The notes: a model not told the origin generated them from the sequence alone. Positions 8,778 through 18,519 are shown, counted from the stretch's first letter. The stretch: 38,484 bases of DNA from an uncultured beta proteobacterium (GCA_903886975.1 CAISOB010000090.1:1-38484), one strand, 5' to 3'. Program-made: numbers and translations.

Positions 8778-9118
8778 GGTTTCCCCAATGCGCAATCTGC
8801 GCTGCTGCGATCGGCTGCCGTTGGCGCCACATGCGGCGAACTCGAGTTCCCCGCACTGACCTTGCGTCATGACAGACGACATAATCGCCAACTCTCGTGC
8901 ATTTGGGCATCCGTAGTTTGCGCAGAAAACGGCGGGAATTACGGAGTTGACTTCCCGATCCGGCGTGCGGAAGGCCATGCGCGACGACCGGGATGGCCGC
9001 GCCGAGACCTGCCAGCCTTGCGAGGACGACTGCCGTGACGCCGGCACTCATCAATCGATGGGGCGCCCGCTTCTTCGGTATACTGCGCTCCTCGAATTTT
9101 TGCAGCCGAAAGCAAGTC
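8778..9118. other. Divergent intergenic region between the che unit and prfC
   Basis: These 341 bp separate the minus-strand response regulator from plus-strand prfC. They hold copy B of the 50-bp che element (8901-8950). A -10-like TATACT at 9079-9084 lies upstream of prfC without a clear -35. Open frames here are extensions of the two flanking genes without domain content. I see no RNA gene. Confidence 0.5.
8901..8950 (-). promoter_or_regulatory. 50-bp conserved element upstream of the response-regulator gene (copy B)
   Basis: This is the counterpart of 5619-5668, aligned without gaps at about 80% identity, with the same TCCGTA/TACGGA ends and central CGGCGG. It ends 123 nt before the ATG at 8777, a longer distance than copy A (48 nt), so either the leader is longer or the element is an operator and not the core promoter. 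Confidence 0.55.
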
Positions 9119-10729
9119 ATGAGTTCCACCACCTTCCCCGCCGACATCGTTCGCGATGTAGCCAGGCGGCGAACGTTCGCGATCATCTCGCACCCGGATG
9201 CCGGCAAGACGACCCTGACCGAGAAGCTCCTGCTCTTCGGCGGCGCGATCCAGCTCGCCGGCACGGTGAAGAGCCGCAAGAGCGCCCGCCACGCCACTTC
9301 CGACTGGATGGAAGTCGAGAAGCAGCGCGGCATCTCGGTGACGAGTTCGGTGATGCAGTTCGATTACCGCGACCACACGATCAACCTGCTCGACACGCCG
9401 GGCCACGAGGATTTTTCCGAGGACACCTACCGCGTGCTGACCGCCGTGGACGCCGCGGTGATGGTGATCGACGCGGCCAAGGGCGTCGAAACGCAGACGA
9501 TCAAGCTGCTCGAAGTCTGCCGCATGCGCAACACGCCGATCATCACCTTCGTCAACAAGCTCGACCGCGAGGTGCGCGAGCCTTTCGACCTGCTCGAGGA
9601 AATCGAATCGGTGCTCGGCATCGAATGCGCGCCGATCACCTGGCCGATCGGCATGGGCAAGACCTTTCGCGGCGTTTATCACCTGCCGGACGACAGCGTG
9701 CTGCGCTTTGCCGCCGGCGAGGAACGGCGCACCGAAGCCGAGCAGTTGCGGGGCATCGACAATCCCCTGCTCGACGAACAGTTTCCCGGCGAGATCGGCA
9801 AGCTGCGCGCCGACGTCGACCTGATCCGCAGCGCCAGCACGCCCTTTAATCTCGTCGACTTTCTTGCCGGCCTGCAGTCGCCGGTGTTTTTCGGCTCAGG
9901 CATCAACAACTTCGGCGTGCAGGAAATCCTGCACGCCCTGCTCGACTGGGCGCCGCCGCCGCAGGAGCGCGATGGCGGAACGCGCAGCGTGCAGCCGCTT
10001 GAGCCGGCGTTTTCCGGTTTCGTGTTCAAGATCCAGGCCAATATGGACCCCAAGCACCGCGACCGAATCGCCTTCTTCCGCGTCTGCTCGGGCCGCTACA
10101 CGCCCGGAATGAAGGTCACGCAGATACGCACCGGCCGCGAACTGAAGCTCGCCAACGCGCTGACTTTCATGGCTAACGAACGGCTGCTGATGGAAGACGC
10201 CGTCGCCGGCGATATCATCGGCATCCACAACCACGGCCAGCTGCACATCGGCGATACGCTCTCCGAAGGCGAGGCGCTCTCCTTCAAGGGCATACCCTAC
10301 TTCTCGCCCGAACTCTTCCGCGTCGCCCGGCTGCGCGATCCCTTGAAGAGCAAGCAATTGCAGAAAGGCCTGCAGGAACTCGGCGAGGAAGGCGCGATTC
10401 AGGTCTTCGAGAATCTCGCGACCGGCGCCCTTTTGCTCGGCGCCGTCGGCACACTGCAGTTCGAGGTCGTCGCCCAGCGCCTGCAGACCGAATACAAGGT
10501 CGACGCCGTCTTCGAGGCGGCCGACATCAACACCGCGCGCTGGCTGACCTTCCCCGACGAGCTGACGCGCCGCAACTTCGAGCGCGAGCAGCAGCACCGC
10601 ATGGCCCGGGACGTCGACGGCAACCTCGTGTACCTCGCCAGCACGCGCTACAACCTCGACGTGGCGCGCGAAAAATGGAGCAAGGTCGGCTTTCACGCCT
10701 CGCGCGAACACGGACAGAAGATGGACTGA
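9119..10729 (+). CDS. prfC: Peptide chain release factor 3 (RF3)
   Basis: RF3 is the GTPase that recycles RF1 and RF2 from the ribosome after termination. The 536-aa protein is full length. It has the P-loop SHPDAGKTT, the switch region with [14 protein letters not shown]3 in [14 protein letters not shown] and G4 in NKLDR, followed by the RF3-specific WPIGMGK and the C-terminal domains with [15 protein letters not shown]. The ATG at 9119 ([11 protein letters not shown]) was chosen because it begins at the usual RF3 N-terminus; the frame is open 42 codons upstream without family similarity. It is transcribed alone, divergently from the che cluster. Confidence 0.97.
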   Translation: MSSTTFPADIVRDVARRRTFAIISHPDAGKTTLTEKLLLFGGAIQLAGTVKSRKSARHATSDWMEVEKQRGISVTSSVMQFDYRDHTINLLDTPGHEDFSEDTYRVLTAVDAAVMVIDAAKGVETQTIKLLEVCRMRNTPIITFVNKLDREVREPFDLLEEIESVLGIECAPITWPIGMGKTFRGVYHLPDDSVLRFAAGEERRTEAEQLRGIDNPLLDEQFPGEIGKLRADVDLIRSASTPFNLVDFLAGLQSPVFFGSGINNFGVQEILHALLDWAPPPQERDGGTRSVQPLEPAFSGFVFKIQANMDPKHRDRIAFFRVCSGRYTPGMKVTQIRTGRELKLANALTFMANERLLMEDAVAGDIIGIHNHGQLHIGDTLSEGEALSFKGIPYFSPELFRVARLRDPLKSKQLQKGLQELGEEGAIQVFENLATGALLLGAVGTLQFEVVAQRLQTEYKVDAVFEAADINTARWLTFPDELTRRNFEREQQHRMARDVDGNLVYLASTRYNLDVAREKWSKVGFHASREHGQKMD

Positions 10730-10843
10730 AGAATTGCCGCTTGCGGCGGGCATGGGCATGATTCAACCTCACGTCCACGGCCATCACACGAATGTTGACC
10801 CCATGCAGACGCAGCGCGATAACGCCAATTGGTCCAAAGAAAC

Positions 10844-10918
10844 GTCGTCCCGGCGGAAGCCGGGACCCAGAGTTGGCGTATCAGAACGTCCTGGATTCCG
10901 GCGTTCGCCGGAATGACG
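10844..10918. repeat. REP-type palindromic repeat (copy 1)
   Basis: Two hairpins lie side by side: GTCCCGGCGG-AAG-CCGGGAC and ATTCCGGCG-TTC-GCCGGAAT, ending in GACG. The same kind of unit recurs at 31375-31444 and 32441-32510. This is a dispersed intergenic repeat typical of betaproteobacterial chromosomes. It lies between convergent prfC and the ABM gene, where it may also serve as a bidirectional terminator. Confidence 0.8.
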
Positions 10919-10957
10919 ATGCTATATTCGGAACGGCTAGCGGGCGTTTGCTTTCAA

Positions 10958-11245
10958 TCAGACATTTTCATAGATTTCGTACTGTGTCGGCTTGCCGATC
11001 AGCCGATCGATCTCGTTCTGCAATTCGATCCGCTCTTCGTTCTGCGTCCACTTGCGCCAGGCGTCGAGGCTCTGCCAGATGCTGACCACCAGGCTTTCGC
11101 CTTTTTCATCGACACGTCTAAGCGTTTCCCCCGTGATGTAGCCCATCTCATTAACCGTCAGCGAGCGCAATTTTCTGAGCAGAAGATCGAGTTCCGCCGC
11201 GGCGTTTTCCCTAATTTTTCTTTTAATCAGAATCGTGACAGCCAT
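10958..11245 (-). CDS. ABM-superfamily (antibiotic biosynthesis monooxygenase-like) protein
   Basis: This is a 95-aa single-domain ferredoxin-like fold protein. The pattern VTILIKRKI, then MGYITGETLRR, then VVSIWQSLDAWRKW and a C-terminal PTQYEIYE matches ABM-domain proteins, small dimers that include cofactor-free monooxygenases and heme-degrading enzymes. The Trp-rich SIWQSLDAWRKW segment is the usual family signature. The start at 11245 has a GGGAGAAAG ribosome site. It stands alone, with a REP repeat downstream and an intergenic gap of 210 bp before the divergent PLP-enzyme gene. The substrate cannot be told from the sequence. Confidence 0.75.
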   Translation of the reverse strand: MAVTILIKRKIRENAAAELDLLLRKLRSLTVNEMGYITGETLRRVDEKGESLVVSIWQSLDAWRKWTQNEERIELQNEIDRLIGKPTQYEIYENV

Positions 11246-11455
11246 GACTTTCTCCCTTTCGAAGTAGGCAAAGCGGACAACGCACGACTCACCTCGCTTG
11301 TCGCAACGACATCGCCCAGCGTGCGAATCGTTGCCTTAAGCATAGGCGATGCCGCCGTTTGGAGCCAGAAAGGCAAATCCGGTGAGCACGGCGCCTGAAA
11401 ATGGTGGTAGATTTGCAATAGTGTTCTATCTCCAACAATACGAAAGCAAACACTC

Positions 11456-12475
11456 ATGAACCTGACCCGATTCCCGCGCGTACGCCTGACGCATGCGCCG
11501 ACGCCGCTCGAGCACCTGCCCAATCTTTCCCGGCATCTCGGCGGTCCGGAAATCTATATCAAGCGCGATGACGCGACCGGACTGGCAAGCGGCGGCAACA
11601 AGACGCGCAAGCTTGAATTTCTCGTCGGCGAAGCGCTGAGTCTCAAAGCCACGCACCTGATCACGCATGGCGCAACGCAGTCGAACCACGTGCGCCAGAC
11701 GGTGGCGGCGGCGTGCAAGTTCGGTCTCGGCGCGACCGCCCTGCTCGAAGAGCGGGTGGCCGGTGCCAGCCCCGACTACTACGGCAGCGGCAACGTCTTT
11801 CTCGACCGGCTGTTCGGCGCGACGCTCGAAACGCGTCCGCCCGGACTCGATCTCAATGCCGAATGCGCCGTGGTGGCCGAGCGCCTGCGCGCCCAGGGCG
11901 AACGCCCCTACCTGATTCCCGGCGGCGGGTCCAACCCGGTCGGCGCGCTCGGCTATGTCGTCTGCGCCCAGGAAATCGTCTATCAGGCCAACGACCTCGG
12001 GCTGCCGATCGCCTGCGTCGTACACGCCACAGGAAGCACCGGCACGCAGGCCGGGCTCGTCGCCGGCTTCGAAGGCCAGAACAGCCACATCCGCGTGCTC
12101 GGCATCAGCGTTCGCGCGGCGAAGGACGCGCAGGAGGAAAACGTCTACCGGCTGGCGAAACAGACCTGGGAACTCCTGGGAATTCGCGGCGAACTGCCGC
12201 GCGCGACGGTCGAGGCGAATTCCGACTATGTCGGTGCCGGTTACGGAAGGCCGACGCCGGGCATGGTCGAAGCGGTGACGCTGGCCGCGCACTTCGAAGG
12301 CCTGCTGCTTGACCCGGTGTATACCGGCAAGGGATTTGCCGGCCTCATCGACCTCATTCGCAAGGGCCATTTCCGCAAGGGCGAGAATATCGTTTTCGTG
12401 CATACCGGCGGCTCGGCCGGGCTGTTCGGCTACCGCGACGCTTTCGGTTTTGCCGACGGCTTGCCGCACCCCTGA
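11456..12475 (+). CDS. PLP-dependent D-cysteine desulfhydrase / L-cysteate sulfo-lyase family enzyme
   Basis: This 339-aa fold-type II PLP enzyme belongs to the ACC deaminase/DcyD group. The cofactor Lys is Lys49 in SGGNKTRKLEFL. QSNHVRQTVAAA and PGGGSNPVGALGYV follow, and the phosphate-binding loop is ATGSTGTQAGL. DcyD releases sulfide from D-cysteine; CuyA, a close relative, releases sulfite from L-cysteate. Several segments (TGLASGGNKTRKLEFL, SNPVGALGYV, the QEENVYRLA region) look to me closer to CuyA than to enterobacterial DcyD, but family membership alone does not decide between them. It is followed after 6 nt by an Asp/Glu racemase gene, which would fit handling of D-amino acids. Substrate assignment is open. 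Confidence 0.8.
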   Translation: MNLTRFPRVRLTHAPTPLEHLPNLSRHLGGPEIYIKRDDATGLASGGNKTRKLEFLVGEALSLKATHLITHGATQSNHVRQTVAAACKFGLGATALLEERVAGASPDYYGSGNVFLDRLFGATLETRPPGLDLNAECAVVAERLRAQGERPYLIPGGGSNPVGALGYVVCAQEIVYQANDLGLPIACVVHATGSTGTQAGLVAGFEGQNSHIRVLGISVRAAKDAQEENVYRLAKQTWELLGIRGELPRATVEANSDYVGAGYGRPTPGMVEAVTLAAHFEGLLLDPVYTGKGFAGLIDLIRKGHFRKGENIVFVHTGGSAGLFGYRDAFGFADGLPHP

Positions 12476-12481
12476 GCGGCC

Positions 12482-13183
12482 ATGAGCAAGGACTTGCTCG
12501 GCGTGCTCGGCGGCATGGGACCGCTGGCGACCGTCGATTTCCTGCACAAGCTGATCGAGGAAACGCCGGCGGCGATCGATCAGGAGCACCTGCCGGCCGT
12601 TATCTGGAATGTGCCGCAGATACCCGACCGGCAGAAGGCGCTGGCCGGCACCGGCATCTCGCCGCTGCCGGCGATGTGCACCGGCATCTCGCGGCTGGTG
12701 GCGGCAGGCGCGACGCGCATCGCCATTCCCTGCAACACCGCGCACCTTTGGTTCGATCAACTGGCGGCGCACAGCGCCGTTCCCATCGTGCATATCGCCG
12801 ATGCCACCCTGCGCGAACTCGGCGGCGCGAAGACGACGGTCGGGCTGATCGCCACGCCTGCAACGCAGGCCTCGGGGCTTTATCAGCAGCGTTTCGAAGC
12901 GGCCGGAATCGCTTGCGTCTGCGCGACCGACGCGGAACTCGAAACGGTATTTACGCCGGGCTGCCATGCCGTGAAGAGTGGCGCGGTCGAGGCCGGCGGA
13001 CACTACTTCGAAGCACTCGCCGAGGCCCTGCTGGCGCGCGGCGCGCAGCGCCTGGTGCTGGCCTGTACCGAAGTGCCGATAGCGCTCGCCAGCATCGCTT
13101 CGCGCCATCTGCCGATCAGCATCGATACGAATCGGGCGCTGGCGCGCGCCTGCGTCGAATACTGGCAGCAGGCGCGGCGCTGA
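12482..13183 (+). CDS. Aspartate/glutamate racemase family protein
   Basis: This 233-aa cofactor-independent racemase has two cysteines on opposite faces of the active site: Cys84 in AIPCNTAHLWF and Cys195 in LVLACTEVPIAL. The N-terminus LGVLGGMGPLATVDFL is the family signature. These enzymes interconvert L- and D-aspartate or glutamate, and some act on other amino acids. The start is 6 nt after the PLP-enzyme stop, so the two are co-transcribed and probably act on related amino acids. It converges on cysK, whose stop lies 15 nt away on the other strand. Confidence 0.88.
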   Translation: MSKDLLGVLGGMGPLATVDFLHKLIEETPAAIDQEHLPAVIWNVPQIPDRQKALAGTGISPLPAMCTGISRLVAAGATRIAIPCNTAHLWFDQLAAHSAVPIVHIADATLRELGGAKTTVGLIATPATQASGLYQQRFEAAGIACVCATDAELETVFTPGCHAVKSGAVEAGGHYFEALAEALLARGAQRLVLACTEVPIALASIASRHLPISIDTNRALARACVEYWQQARR

Positions 13184-13197
13184 GCGGTCGCAGACGC

Positions 13198-14130
<933 letters not shown>

Positions 14131-14502
14131 GGTCATTCTCCTAGTGGAAAGCGTTTCAATGGGCGCATGCATTTCTTTGCTTGCCGGTGCAAGGTCGCGG
14201 TCCGCAACGTCTATAGAGAACGAAGGACGGTCTGCCTTGCCCGCTGGCTTCTTCTCGCTTGTTGATGTTGCAGGGAAGATCAATCGGAAACGACGGCGTG
14301 TAATTTACCAGTCGCTTGCCGACTTCCGAACGACTTAATTGCTATATGCATATCAACGAAGCGAATAAGCCGCAGCGCGGCTTAGCTCCCGCCTCTGCAA
14401 GAACCGGCGTCGAATCAACTTCGAACTTAGGGGGCCGAGCGTCGGCTGCCAGGCAAATTGCCAGGCTTGTATTTCGTTATTAGACGAAATATAATACGTA
14501 AC
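14131..14502. other. Divergent intergenic region between cysK and the ArsR-type gene
   Basis: These 372 bp carry the control regions of both genes. The right end holds a promoter and operator (14467-14495). A perfect 8-bp stem with a 3-nt loop (TAAGCCGC/GCGGCTTA) lies at 14366-14384. A palindromic ATATGCATAT lies at 14344-14353, and a short direct repeat of TGCCAGGC flanks AAAT near 14450-14465. I see no RNA gene or coding sequence with support. Confidence 0.45.
14467..14495 (+). promoter_or_regulatory. Sigma-70 promoter with an embedded ArsR-type operator
   Basis: A perfect -10 hexamer, TATAAT, is at 14490-14495. A TTGTAT -35 is at 14467-14472 with a 17-nt spacer. A perfect inverted repeat ATTTCGT-N6-ACGAAAT (14471-14490) fills the spacer, the typical position for a repressor site. 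A further ACGAAAT half-site lies just inside the gene at 14506-14512. The predicted transcription start is about 14502, so the mRNA would have almost no 5' leader. Confidence 0.75.
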
Positions 14503-14829
14503 ATGACGAAATCAATAACGCCATCCCGCGAAATAGAAACCGACGAGGTTTTCAAGGCGCTGTCGCACCCGGCGCGCAGGCAGATATTGGCCTGGCTGAA
14601 AGAGCCGGAAAAGCATTTTCCCGGGCAGCTGTTGTCGTTTGACAACGGGGTCTGTGCGGGGCGCATTTTCGATCACACGAAGCTGTCGCAGTCGACTGTT
14701 TCCGCGCACCTCGCGTGCCTGCAACGCGCCGGCCTGGTCAGCGCGACCAAGATCGGGCAGTGGATCTTCTACAAGCGCAACGAAGCCTTGATCGCCGCTT
14801 TCCAGGAGCAGCTCCGCAAAGCGCTCTGA
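14503..14829 (+). CDS. ArsR-family winged-helix repressor
   Basis: This is a 108-aa winged helix-turn-helix protein. VFKALSHPARRQILAWL is the conserved ArsR start, and LSQSTVSAHLACLQRAGLV is the recognition helix region, ending in the wing IGQWIFYKRN. Two cysteines (in NGVCAGRIF and HLACLQ) could sense metals or electrophiles, but no canonical CxC or metal-binding set is visible. I chose the ATG at 14503 over one 15 codons earlier because the earlier codon lies upstream of the -10. The gene begins at or within a nucleotide of its predicted transcription start and lacks a ribosome site. It is 48 nt from the flavin oxidoreductase gene, which it probably represses until an electrophile arrives, much as NemR controls nemA. 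Confidence 0.88.
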   Translation: MTKSITPSREIETDEVFKALSHPARRQILAWLKEPEKHFPGQLLSFDNGVCAGRIFDHTKLSQSTVSAHLACLQRAGLVSATKIGQWIFYKRNEALIAAFQEQLRKAL

Positions 14830-14877
14830 ATTGCCTGCAGCCGCGTCATGTCCCCATCAATCAAAGGAGTCAAAGAA

Positions 14878-15939
14878 ATGTCACGCTTGTTTGAACCATT
14901 GCAATTGGGCGATCTGCTTCTGCCCAACCGATTTGTCATGGCGCCGCTGACCCGCTGCCGCGCCGATGCCGGGCGTGTGCCCAACGAATTGATGGCCAGG
15001 TACTACGCGCAACGTGCTTCGGCGGGATTGATTCTCAGCGAAGCGACGGCAGTCACGCCGATGGGTGTCGGCTATCCCGACACGCCCGGGATCTGGTCTG
15101 ACGCGCAGGTCGCCGGCTGGAAGAAAGTGACGAGCGCCGTGCATGCGGCAGGCGGCCGGATTTTCCTGCAGTTGTGGCACGTCGGCCGGATTTCCGATCC
15201 CTATTACCTGGACGGCGCGCTGCCGGTCGCGCCGAGCGCGATTGCCGCCACGGGCCACGTCAGCCTGCTGCGGCCGAAGACGGCCTACGTGACGCCGCGT
15301 GCGCTCGAACTCGATGAAATTCCCGGCATCGTCGAGGCGTTTCGCAAAGGCGCCGAAAATGCCAAGACCGCCGGTTTCGACGGCGTCGAATTGCATGGCG
15401 CGAACGGCTACCTGCTCGATCAATTCCTGCAGGACGGCAGCAATCGCCGCACCGACGTTTACGGCGGATCGATCGCGAAGCGCGCGCGCCTGTTGCTCGA
15501 GGCGACCGACGCGGCGATTTCGGTATGGGGCGCCGGGCGCGTCGGCGTACACATCGCGCCGCGCGGCGACGCGCATTCGATGGGCGACTCCGATCCGCTC
15601 GCGACCTTCACCTATCTGGCGGGCGAACTTGCGAAGCGCCATATCGCGTTCATCTGCGCACGCGAACACCTGGGCGGCGACCGCATCGGCCCGCAGATCA
15701 AGGCCGCTTTTGGCGGCGTCTACATCGCCAACGAGAAATTCACGCGCGACACGGCGGAGGCCACGCTGGCCGCCGGCGAAGCCGACGCGGTAGCCTGGGG
15801 CCAACTCTTTATCGCCAATCCCGATCTGCCACAGCGCGTCAAGCTTGGCGCATCGCTCAACGCCCCCAATCCGGAGACCTTTTATGGCGGCGATGTCGCC
15901 GGCTACACCGACTATCCGGCACTGGCCGCTTTGAGTTGA
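14878..15939 (+). CDS. Old Yellow Enzyme family alkene reductase (NemA-like)
   Basis: This 353-aa FMN-dependent NAD(P)H:flavin oxidoreductase reduces activated C=C bonds in enals, enones, maleimides or nitro esters. The barrel starts LFEPLQLGDLLLPNRFVMAPLTR. The substrate-binding pair is His173 and Asn176 in ELHGANGYLLDQFLQ, followed by the signature DGSNRRTDVYGGS. The active-site Thr in APLTRC is present, as in classical OYE. I chose the ATG at 14878 because AAAGGAG lies about 10 nt upstream; an ATG ten codons earlier overlaps that site. With the upstream ArsR-type repressor it forms a two-gene electrophile-defence unit. The adjacent MFS gene may belong to the same unit (55-nt gap). Confidence 0.92.
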   Translation: MSRLFEPLQLGDLLLPNRFVMAPLTRCRADAGRVPNELMARYYAQRASAGLILSEATAVTPMGVGYPDTPGIWSDAQVAGWKKVTSAVHAAGGRIFLQLWHVGRISDPYYLDGALPVAPSAIAATGHVSLLRPKTAYVTPRALELDEIPGIVEAFRKGAENAKTAGFDGVELHGANGYLLDQFLQDGSNRRTDVYGGSIAKRARLLLEATDAAISVWGAGRVGVHIAPRGDAHSMGDSDPLATFTYLAGELAKRHIAFICAREHLGGDRIGPQIKAAFGGVYIANEKFTRDTAEATLAAGEADAVAWGQLFIANPDLPQRVKLGASLNAPNPETFYGGDVAGYTDYPALAALS

Positions 15940-15994
15940 ACTGTCTTCCTGTGCCTTTTCATTATCGCTTCATCGCGCCACAAGAGATCTTCAC

Positions 15995-17191
15995 ATGAGT
16001 GGCACACCCCAGCGCTGGAAGGTCTTGTGGGCGGCCTTCCTGACCTATCTTTTCGACAGTTACGACCTGATGGTGCTGGCGATCGCGATGCCCGTGTTGT
16101 TGAAGATTCTCGCGATTTCCCTGCCCGAGGGCGGGCTGCTCGGGTCGGCAACGATGCTCGGCGCGATGATCGGCAGCGTGGTCTTCGGGTTGATTGCGGA
16201 AAACTACGGTCGCCGCTTTTCGCTCGTCCTTGCGCTGGTCTGGCTGGGTGTCGGCATGGCTGCGGTCTATGTCGTCGATGCCTGGTTGCCGTGGATGCTT
16301 CTGCGCTTCTTTACCGGGCTCGCCATCGGCGGCGTGTGGGGGCCGTGCGCGGCATTGATCGCCGAGCACTGGTCGACGGAATATCGCGGTCGCGCCGCTT
16401 CGTTCGTGTTCAGTAGCTTCGCCATTGGCGCGATCGTCGCGGCGCTGGTCGGTCGCTGGGTGATCACGGTGCAATGGCAGTGGCTTTTCGCCGCCGGCGC
16501 CGCGTCGATACCGGTCGCTTTTCTGGTGCGGCGCCTGATTCCGCCGGACGTGAAGAAAACTTCCATGCGGGTCGGCGGCATTGAACAGTCGGGCGTCGGC
16601 ATCGGCGCCATCTTTTCCGACGGCCTGGCGCGCATCACGCTGCCGGCGACGCTGGTGAGCATCGTCAACCTCGCCGGCTACTGGGGCGCCGCCTTCTGGA
16701 TTCCGACCTTCCTGGTCAGGGAACGCGGGCTTGGCATGACGGCCATGCTCGGGTTCTCCTTCGTCATGTATGTCGGCATGTTCTTCGGCTTTCAATTCTT
16801 CGGCCTCCTCGCCGACAAGATCGGCCGCCGCCGCGCGATGATCGTTGCGTTCTTCGCCTGCGCCGTTTCCATCGGCATCTATATCGTCGTCCTGAATCCC
16901 CAGTTTCTCTTCTGGTGGGGTGCGGTGGTCGGTTTCGGACTGTGCGGCGCCGGTGGCATCCTCGGCGCGTATTACGCGGAACTGTTCCCTGATCGCGTGC
17001 GCGCTTACGCCGGCGGTTTCTGCTGGAACATGGGCCGCATCGGCGCCATGATCGCGCCCTTCACCATCGGCGCGATCGGCAAGAACTATGGCCTGCAGGC
17101 GGGCCTGGCGGTGACCTGTGGTATCTATCTGATCGGCGCCGTCATGCTGCTGATGCTTCCCGAAACCTACCGGCACGAGAGCGGATCGTAA
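15995..17191 (+). CDS. Major facilitator superfamily transporter
   Basis: This is a 398-aa membrane protein with about 12 hydrophobic helices. The conserved MFS loop between helices 2 and 3 is GLIAENYGRRFSL, its second-half counterpart is GLLADKIGRRRAM, and SYDLMVLAIAMP in helix 1 resembles carriers of organic acids (sialate or aromatic acid:H+ symporter type). The substrate is not decided by sequence. It follows the OYE gene by 55 nt and precedes the P-loop gene by 4 nt. The latter spacing suggests translation as a pair. Confidence 0.88.
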   Translation: MSGTPQRWKVLWAAFLTYLFDSYDLMVLAIAMPVLLKILAISLPEGGLLGSATMLGAMIGSVVFGLIAENYGRRFSLVLALVWLGVGMAAVYVVDAWLPWMLLRFFTGLAIGGVWGPCAALIAEHWSTEYRGRAASFVFSSFAIGAIVAALVGRWVITVQWQWLFAAGAASIPVAFLVRRLIPPDVKKTSMRVGGIEQSGVGIGAIFSDGLARITLPATLVSIVNLAGYWGAAFWIPTFLVRERGLGMTAMLGFSFVMYVGMFFGFQFFGLLADKIGRRRAMIVAFFACAVSIGIYIVVLNPQFLFWWGAVVGFGLCGAGGILGAYYAELFPDRVRAYAGGFCWNMGRIGAMIAPFTIGAIGKNYGLQAGLAVTCGIYLIGAVMLLMLPETYRHESGS

Positions 17192-17195
17192 TTCG

Positions 17196-17807
17196 ATGGA
17201 CGAACTGCGCGGCGAAGACTGCTTCGGCAAGAAGTTGCTGATACTTGGCGACGTGAATACCGGCAAGACGACGCTCTGCCGCCAAGTGCTCGCCGATCTT
17301 TGCCGCAAAGGGATGGGGAAGCGAACGACCGTCATCGACATGGCGCCCCACATTCCGGAGGTGTTGGCGCGGCAACGGGGAATCGTCGGTGCCGGCGGCA
17401 ATCTCCTGGTGCCGCCCGGTAGCGGCGTTCTCGACCTGCGCGCTCATCTCGATCCGCCGCGCCTCAGTTCGAAGTCGCAAGCCGAGGCATTGTCCAAGGC
17501 GCAACGCAATGCCGAAATCATCGAAACGCTTTTCGAGAAACTGGTGCCCGAAGCGCGCGACATTCTGCTCATCAACGACGTCACCCTGTATTTGCAAACG
17601 GAGTCGGCCGAGCACCTGATCGAACGCGCCGCTTTCGCCCGGATGAATACGCTCGTTGTAAATGGCTATTGGGGTGAGCGGCTGGGTGGCGGCAAGCTGA
17701 CCGAGAAGGAAAAAGCCGAGACGGAAAAATTGCGCCAGTGGTTCACGAGCGAGGGCAATGTGGCGATGCAGACGCACGTGTACCCGTCAGCGCCCCGTTC
17801 ATTGTGA
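17196..17807 (+). CDS. P-loop NTPase of unknown function
   Basis: This 203-aa soluble protein has a clear Walker A, GDVNTGKTT (residues 18-26), preceded by a hydrophobic strand (KKLLILG). A possible Walker B is ILLINDVTLYL near residues 122-132. It contains no ABC signature and no GTPase NKxD motif. The central part (about 45-110) includes APHIPEVLARQRGIVGAGG and a conserved-looking LDLRAHLDPPR. The C-terminal third is charged helix with KLTEKEKAETEKLRQ. The start is 4 nt after the MFS stop, implying coupling. I do not recognise a family. A nucleotide-dependent kinase or RNA/DNA-processing relative of the KTI12/Clp1 type is conceivable, but I have no evidence beyond the P-loop. Confidence 0.7.
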   Translation: MDELRGEDCFGKKLLILGDVNTGKTTLCRQVLADLCRKGMGKRTTVIDMAPHIPEVLARQRGIVGAGGNLLVPPGSGVLDLRAHLDPPRLSSKSQAEALSKAQRNAEIIETLFEKLVPEARDILLINDVTLYLQTESAEHLIERAAFARMNTLVVNGYWGERLGGGKLTEKEKAETEKLRQWFTSEGNVAMQTHVYPSAPRSL

Positions 17808-17883
17808 CCCGAGTCTGTCCGCGATCTTTCAGGACCGCGTGTCAGTAAATCAATTGCCGCCAAGGTGATGATGATCCGCGCCG

Positions 17884-18186
17884 CTATGCAGCGAAGCGCG
17901 CTCGTCCTGCGTGTTCGGAATTGATCAGATAGTTGAACGCTCTCAACTCGGCGTCGGTGAATACGTCCTTCAGTTGATACACTTGGCTATCACCCCGAAT
18001 CTGGGCGGTCTTGAGAGAGATTTGGCTGTCGATCGTACCGGTGAAATCGACATTCTTTTGCGTCTTCGAATCGTGCCATGTGGCGGCGAATTCAGAGAAA
18101 TAGATCTCAAACTGACCCGCTGCATTATGCATGGCGCGTCGGATGATGAGGTGATCAAGCTGGGTTTGGTCAAGTCTGCGGCGCAT
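17884..18186 (-). CDS. Hypothetical protein, 100 aa
   Basis: This is an open frame of 100 codons on the minus strand with a good ribosome site (AAGGAG 5 nt before the ATG at 18186). It is polar without membrane segments. The centre (FEIYFSEFAATWHDSKTQ, then VDFTGTIDSQISLKTAQI) alternates like beta strands, and the C-terminus is helical and basic. I do not recognise a family. It stands alone between the P-loop gene and the UPF0324 gene. Support is the ribosome site and plausible composition only. Confidence 0.5.
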   Translation of the reverse strand: MRRRLDQTQLDHLIIRRAMHNAAGQFEIYFSEFAATWHDSKTQKNVDFTGTIDSQISLKTAQIRGDSQVYQLKDVFTDAELRAFNYLINSEHAGRARFAA

Positions 18187-18519
18187 GGTGGCTCCTTGTG
18201 TTGATTGATGTACGAGGCGCGAAGAAGTTGTTCTCCATACTCAGCGAACGCAGCGAACCTCACGCGGTTGACGGGGACAAACAAATGCCCGGTCCCGGTG
18301 CGAATATCCCAAAGTGGACCATAGGGATTCACCATCTCGGTGCGCTCAAAGGTCGTAGAACGCGACCTTATGGCGAAACGTCGACCGAATAACGATATTC
18401 AAAAAAAGTATTTCACGAGCCGGAATCGCCTTTGCTAACCTCCTTTTGCGAATTTCTTTCATTGAACGGAAAGCCGGCAGTTCTCTAAATCGTAAAGAGT
18501 TGATCAAGAGGAGAAACGC
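18187..18519. other. Intergenic region upstream of the UPF0324 gene
   Basis: These 333 bp carry no gene I can support. A short frame starting near 18198 lacks a ribosome site. A weak promoter is possible for the downstream gene: TTGAAC at 18462-18467 and CTAAAT at 18485-18490 with a 17-nt spacer. The downstream ribosome site is AAGAGGAG near 18506-18513. Confidence 0.35.
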
